Below are positions 61,965 to 64,000 of a DNA stretch of 64,000 nucleotides, in pieces. The position numbers and the translations under genes are program-made. Position 1 is the first letter of the stretch. The number at the start of each line of letters is the position of its first letter. Origin of the DNA: Porites lobata (Eukaryota; Cnidaria; Anthozoa; Scleractinia; Poritidae); the NCBI GenBank assembly GCA_942486035.1, contig CALNXK010000126.1, positions 714,501 to 778,500 on the forward strand, given 5' to 3'. The notes under the pieces are model-generated. The model was not told where the DNA came from, did no database searches, and saw nothing but the letters and a program-made list of their open reading frames with translations.

Positions 61965-63579
61965 CAAGAGGATAATGCACAAAGCAAACTCAACTAAAGG
62001 AGGAGTAAGATTTCAACTGGTCTTATTGCTACTCATATGATGCCACCTATGAACGATAGAAAAACCAATTGTGAGCGTCCATCTGGCACAGCTTGATGTT
62101 ATTGTGCATCATTTTTCGGTTACTGCGCCTCTGAAGTGTCATTCCTAGCAAAATTGCCAGGGGCATAGCCAGCCCATACTGAGATCTGTAGGCCCAAGCC
62201 TAAAACTTTTTGGTTTGATCGCTCTACCGCTTGTAATAAATTATGCATTGCTGGAGTGAGCTTAAAAGGTTAAGTCTATTGGTGAGGTCAGTGTGTATTA
62301 GCAGTGCGTGCAATTTTCAGGATATCTATGTTAAATGAAAGTCAGCCAGGCCTACAACTGGTCGAAAAGCTGGCTACACCCTTGACTGCTTGCTGATCGT
62401 GGTAGTGAGCTTTCTTTGTATGTCTGATCCACAATATTTGTCCTGTATCCTTTCGTTTCTCTATTAAGGTTTTGCTCAAATAAATTTTCAAGAATGCAAA
62501 CGGCTGTCTCCTATAGGTTTTGCCGCACGGATTAAAGAGGGCCCAAAATCTAACTTGCAATGACATTGAACCTATTAATGATTCGGAGATGGACGCTCTA
62601 CAGCTTCATAGGCTCCTCGTTAGGCCCTGTTCCTTATTCCCAGTAAATTTTCACAACAACAACAGCAACAAAAGTACGTTTCATATTAGCTTGCGATATT
62701 TGGTGGTGAGGTGAGGCACGAATATTTGTATTTCCTACTAGGTTATTTAGTTTCTTTTCATGATTTATTTCAGTACCGTGCAGTACACGAAAAATTACTC
62801 GCATAATAAGATGATTATCGAAATAGTGAATGCTGCTGATAGAATCAAGGGAATAATCTATCCACAAAAAAAAGTAACTGGTTTGATAAAAATAACATCC
62901 TACTATACGTATACTTACTTTTTTTTTTTACTCAGACAACATTGATTCGGGGGTGACGGATTTACGGCGTTTAAAAAGAATGAAATAATAAATGAATTAA
63001 ATGTTTGTAAAAAGCACCCGTTTTAAACAAGTGTGTCAACTACTTTTGTCCCTCATGTAGCTTCGCAAAATAGTAATAATTTCTTGCAAAATTACAACAT
63101 TTTGAAATGACTTTTAAATACGACTCATTAATAACGGTTTTGGACTGATTAGTGTTCAACTCGGTCTGTAATGATACGAGTGATTACTGAAATGGACGAC
63201 ACAAAGTCCTGGTATCAATTAATCATAACCATTGCAATTTCCGAGGAAATAAATACATCCTTTTTTGGTGGAAGAGCTTTTAATAACAATCATCCAAAAT
63301 AAGGGAAACTTTCCCCAATTTCTCTCTCAGAGACAGTCTAATGTTACAAATTCGTCCAATTTGGAGAATCCCCAGTTTACTAGGTTAAGCGGTTGTTGCT
63401 ATGCTTATTGAGATAACTTCTGTGATTGGTGGATTTTTGCCAAGTGCAGTTAATAATGAGTTTTAGAAATAAAAAGAGAAGCCTCCAGAGTCGTCAGGAA
63501 TTGATCAGTAGTTTTATGTTTACACTTATTTCCATGGCAAGAAAACAAATTTAAAGGACGACAAAAGAGAGAAAGAGAA

Positions 63580-63837
63580 GTGAAAAAAAATGCAGAAGCA
63601 GAGCAACCTCCCCAAAACAGAACAGGAATATTCACACAACACCAGCTCTTTGGCCTTGAACTAGAATTTGAACTAAAAGAAATTGTGTCAAGTAATGAAA
63701 TTTCCGATATTTCTCAAAGACTGCAACTTAGTGAACCCCAAGTTAGACCTTCGTTTTAACACAGACGAGCAAAATGGAGGAGAAAAGGAATGCTACGCAG
63801 ACCTGATGCTCACTGCAAAAGGAAACTTTACGCTTAA
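63580..63837 (+). pseudogene. Homeobox remnant, U15
   Basis: 258 nt. Three extra A after the GTG add one codon in frame, and an A-to-C change near 63606 alters one residue ahead of the homeodomain. The shared TAA falls at 63757-63759. Confidence 0.82.
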
Positions 63838-64000
63838 AAAGCTTGTTAACTGGATTTATAGCCATTGACATTTTTATGGTTGGTGGCTTCTAGAGAAGCC
63901 GTTTTTTTTCTAATAGCCTTAGCATTCAAAGCTAAAGACTGTCAATTATCTGAGCTATTTTAGCTGAAAAGCTGTCCTTTTGTTCCTGTTGTTCTTCTTT

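Larger units (their letters stand above)
1..64000 (+). repeat. 4.37 kb tandem macrosatellite array (14 full units + partial 15th)
   Basis: The same roughly 4.37 kb sequence recurs head to tail across the window with no intervening unique DNA. The anchor GAATCTCTTTAAGAACAGG recurs at 1, 4375, 8766, 13159, 17541, 21944, 26288, 30661, 35029, 39396, 43767, 48141, 52511, 56878 and 61258, giving spacings of 4344-4403 bp. The window starts and ends inside the array, so total copy number and flanks are unknown. Units differ mainly in A/T, C and G run lengths plus a few shared substitutions. The unit start is arbitrary; the kinase remnant and the following CxxC ORF straddle it. Confidence 0.99.
61258..64000 (+). 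repeat. Macrosatellite unit U15, truncated by the window end
   Basis: The first 2743 bp of a unit, ending downstream of the homeobox remnant; the kinase part lies beyond the window. Class B markers. The CxxC ORF is one of the cleanest. There are three extra A at the start of the homeobox remnant near 63583, and GCAACCTCC replaces GCAAACTCC near 63602. Confidence 0.97.

Noticed and set aside
1..64000. CRISPR array, ribosomal DNA, 5S, snRNA or histone cluster
   Set aside because: The repeat is 4.37 kb without spacers, and I recognised no rRNA, 5S, snRNA or histone sequence in the unit.

Overview
The whole 64 kb window is one head-to-tail macrosatellite. A unit of about 4.37 kb is repeated 14 complete times, plus 2.74 kb of a 15th copy. 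I set unit starts at an arbitrary anchor (GAATCTCTTTAAGAACAGG), found at 1, 4375, 8766, 13159, 17541, 21944, 26288, 30661, 35029, 39396, 43767, 48141, 52511, 56878 and 61258. Unit lengths run from 4344 to 4403 (mean about 4375). No array edge is visible. The units (U1-U15) are nearly identical; most differences are homopolymer-length changes, with a few diagnostic substitutions.

The sequence is eukaryotic nuclear DNA: AT-rich, with no dense bacterial coding and with decayed metazoan-type domains. Two remnants suggest a cnidarian, perhaps a coral or sea anemone. One is a protein-kinase C-lobe (HRDLKPANILISN, DFG, GTPMYMAPE). The other is a CxxC...CxHxxC domain of a kind I remember as common in uncharacterised cnidarian proteins. 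Both assignments are from memory, without a search.

Layout of one unit, in U1/U2 coordinates: (i) about 75-706, decayed CxxC/CxHxxC ORF, + strand; (ii) 1084-1308, small ATG-started ORF of unknown function, - strand; (iii) 2320-2574, homeobox remnant, + strand, with a TAA at homeodomain position 50; (iv) about 2600-2840, remnant of an oppositely oriented ORF; (v) 3964-4374, kinase remnant, + strand, with a TAA just after the catalytic loop, leading into the next unit's CxxC ORF. These shared lesions must predate amplification, so the array is mostly amplified pseudogene DNA.

The exception is U6. A tract of about 480 bp (24257-24736) differs at roughly 40 or more positions from the other units, while its flanks match the array. 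Inside it the homeodomain is open (24258-24497), with a HEX/HHEX-like recognition helix, and the facing minus-strand ORF (24598-24837) is also open. This looks like gene conversion from a divergent paralogue, or a relic of an older unit lineage. U5 has a second divergent tract (19560-19715) just upstream in unit coordinates. U1-U3 form one sequence class and U4-U15 another, with the switch near 13.1 kb. A homeobox-bearing macrosatellite recalls the mammalian DUX4/D4Z4 arrangement, by analogy only.
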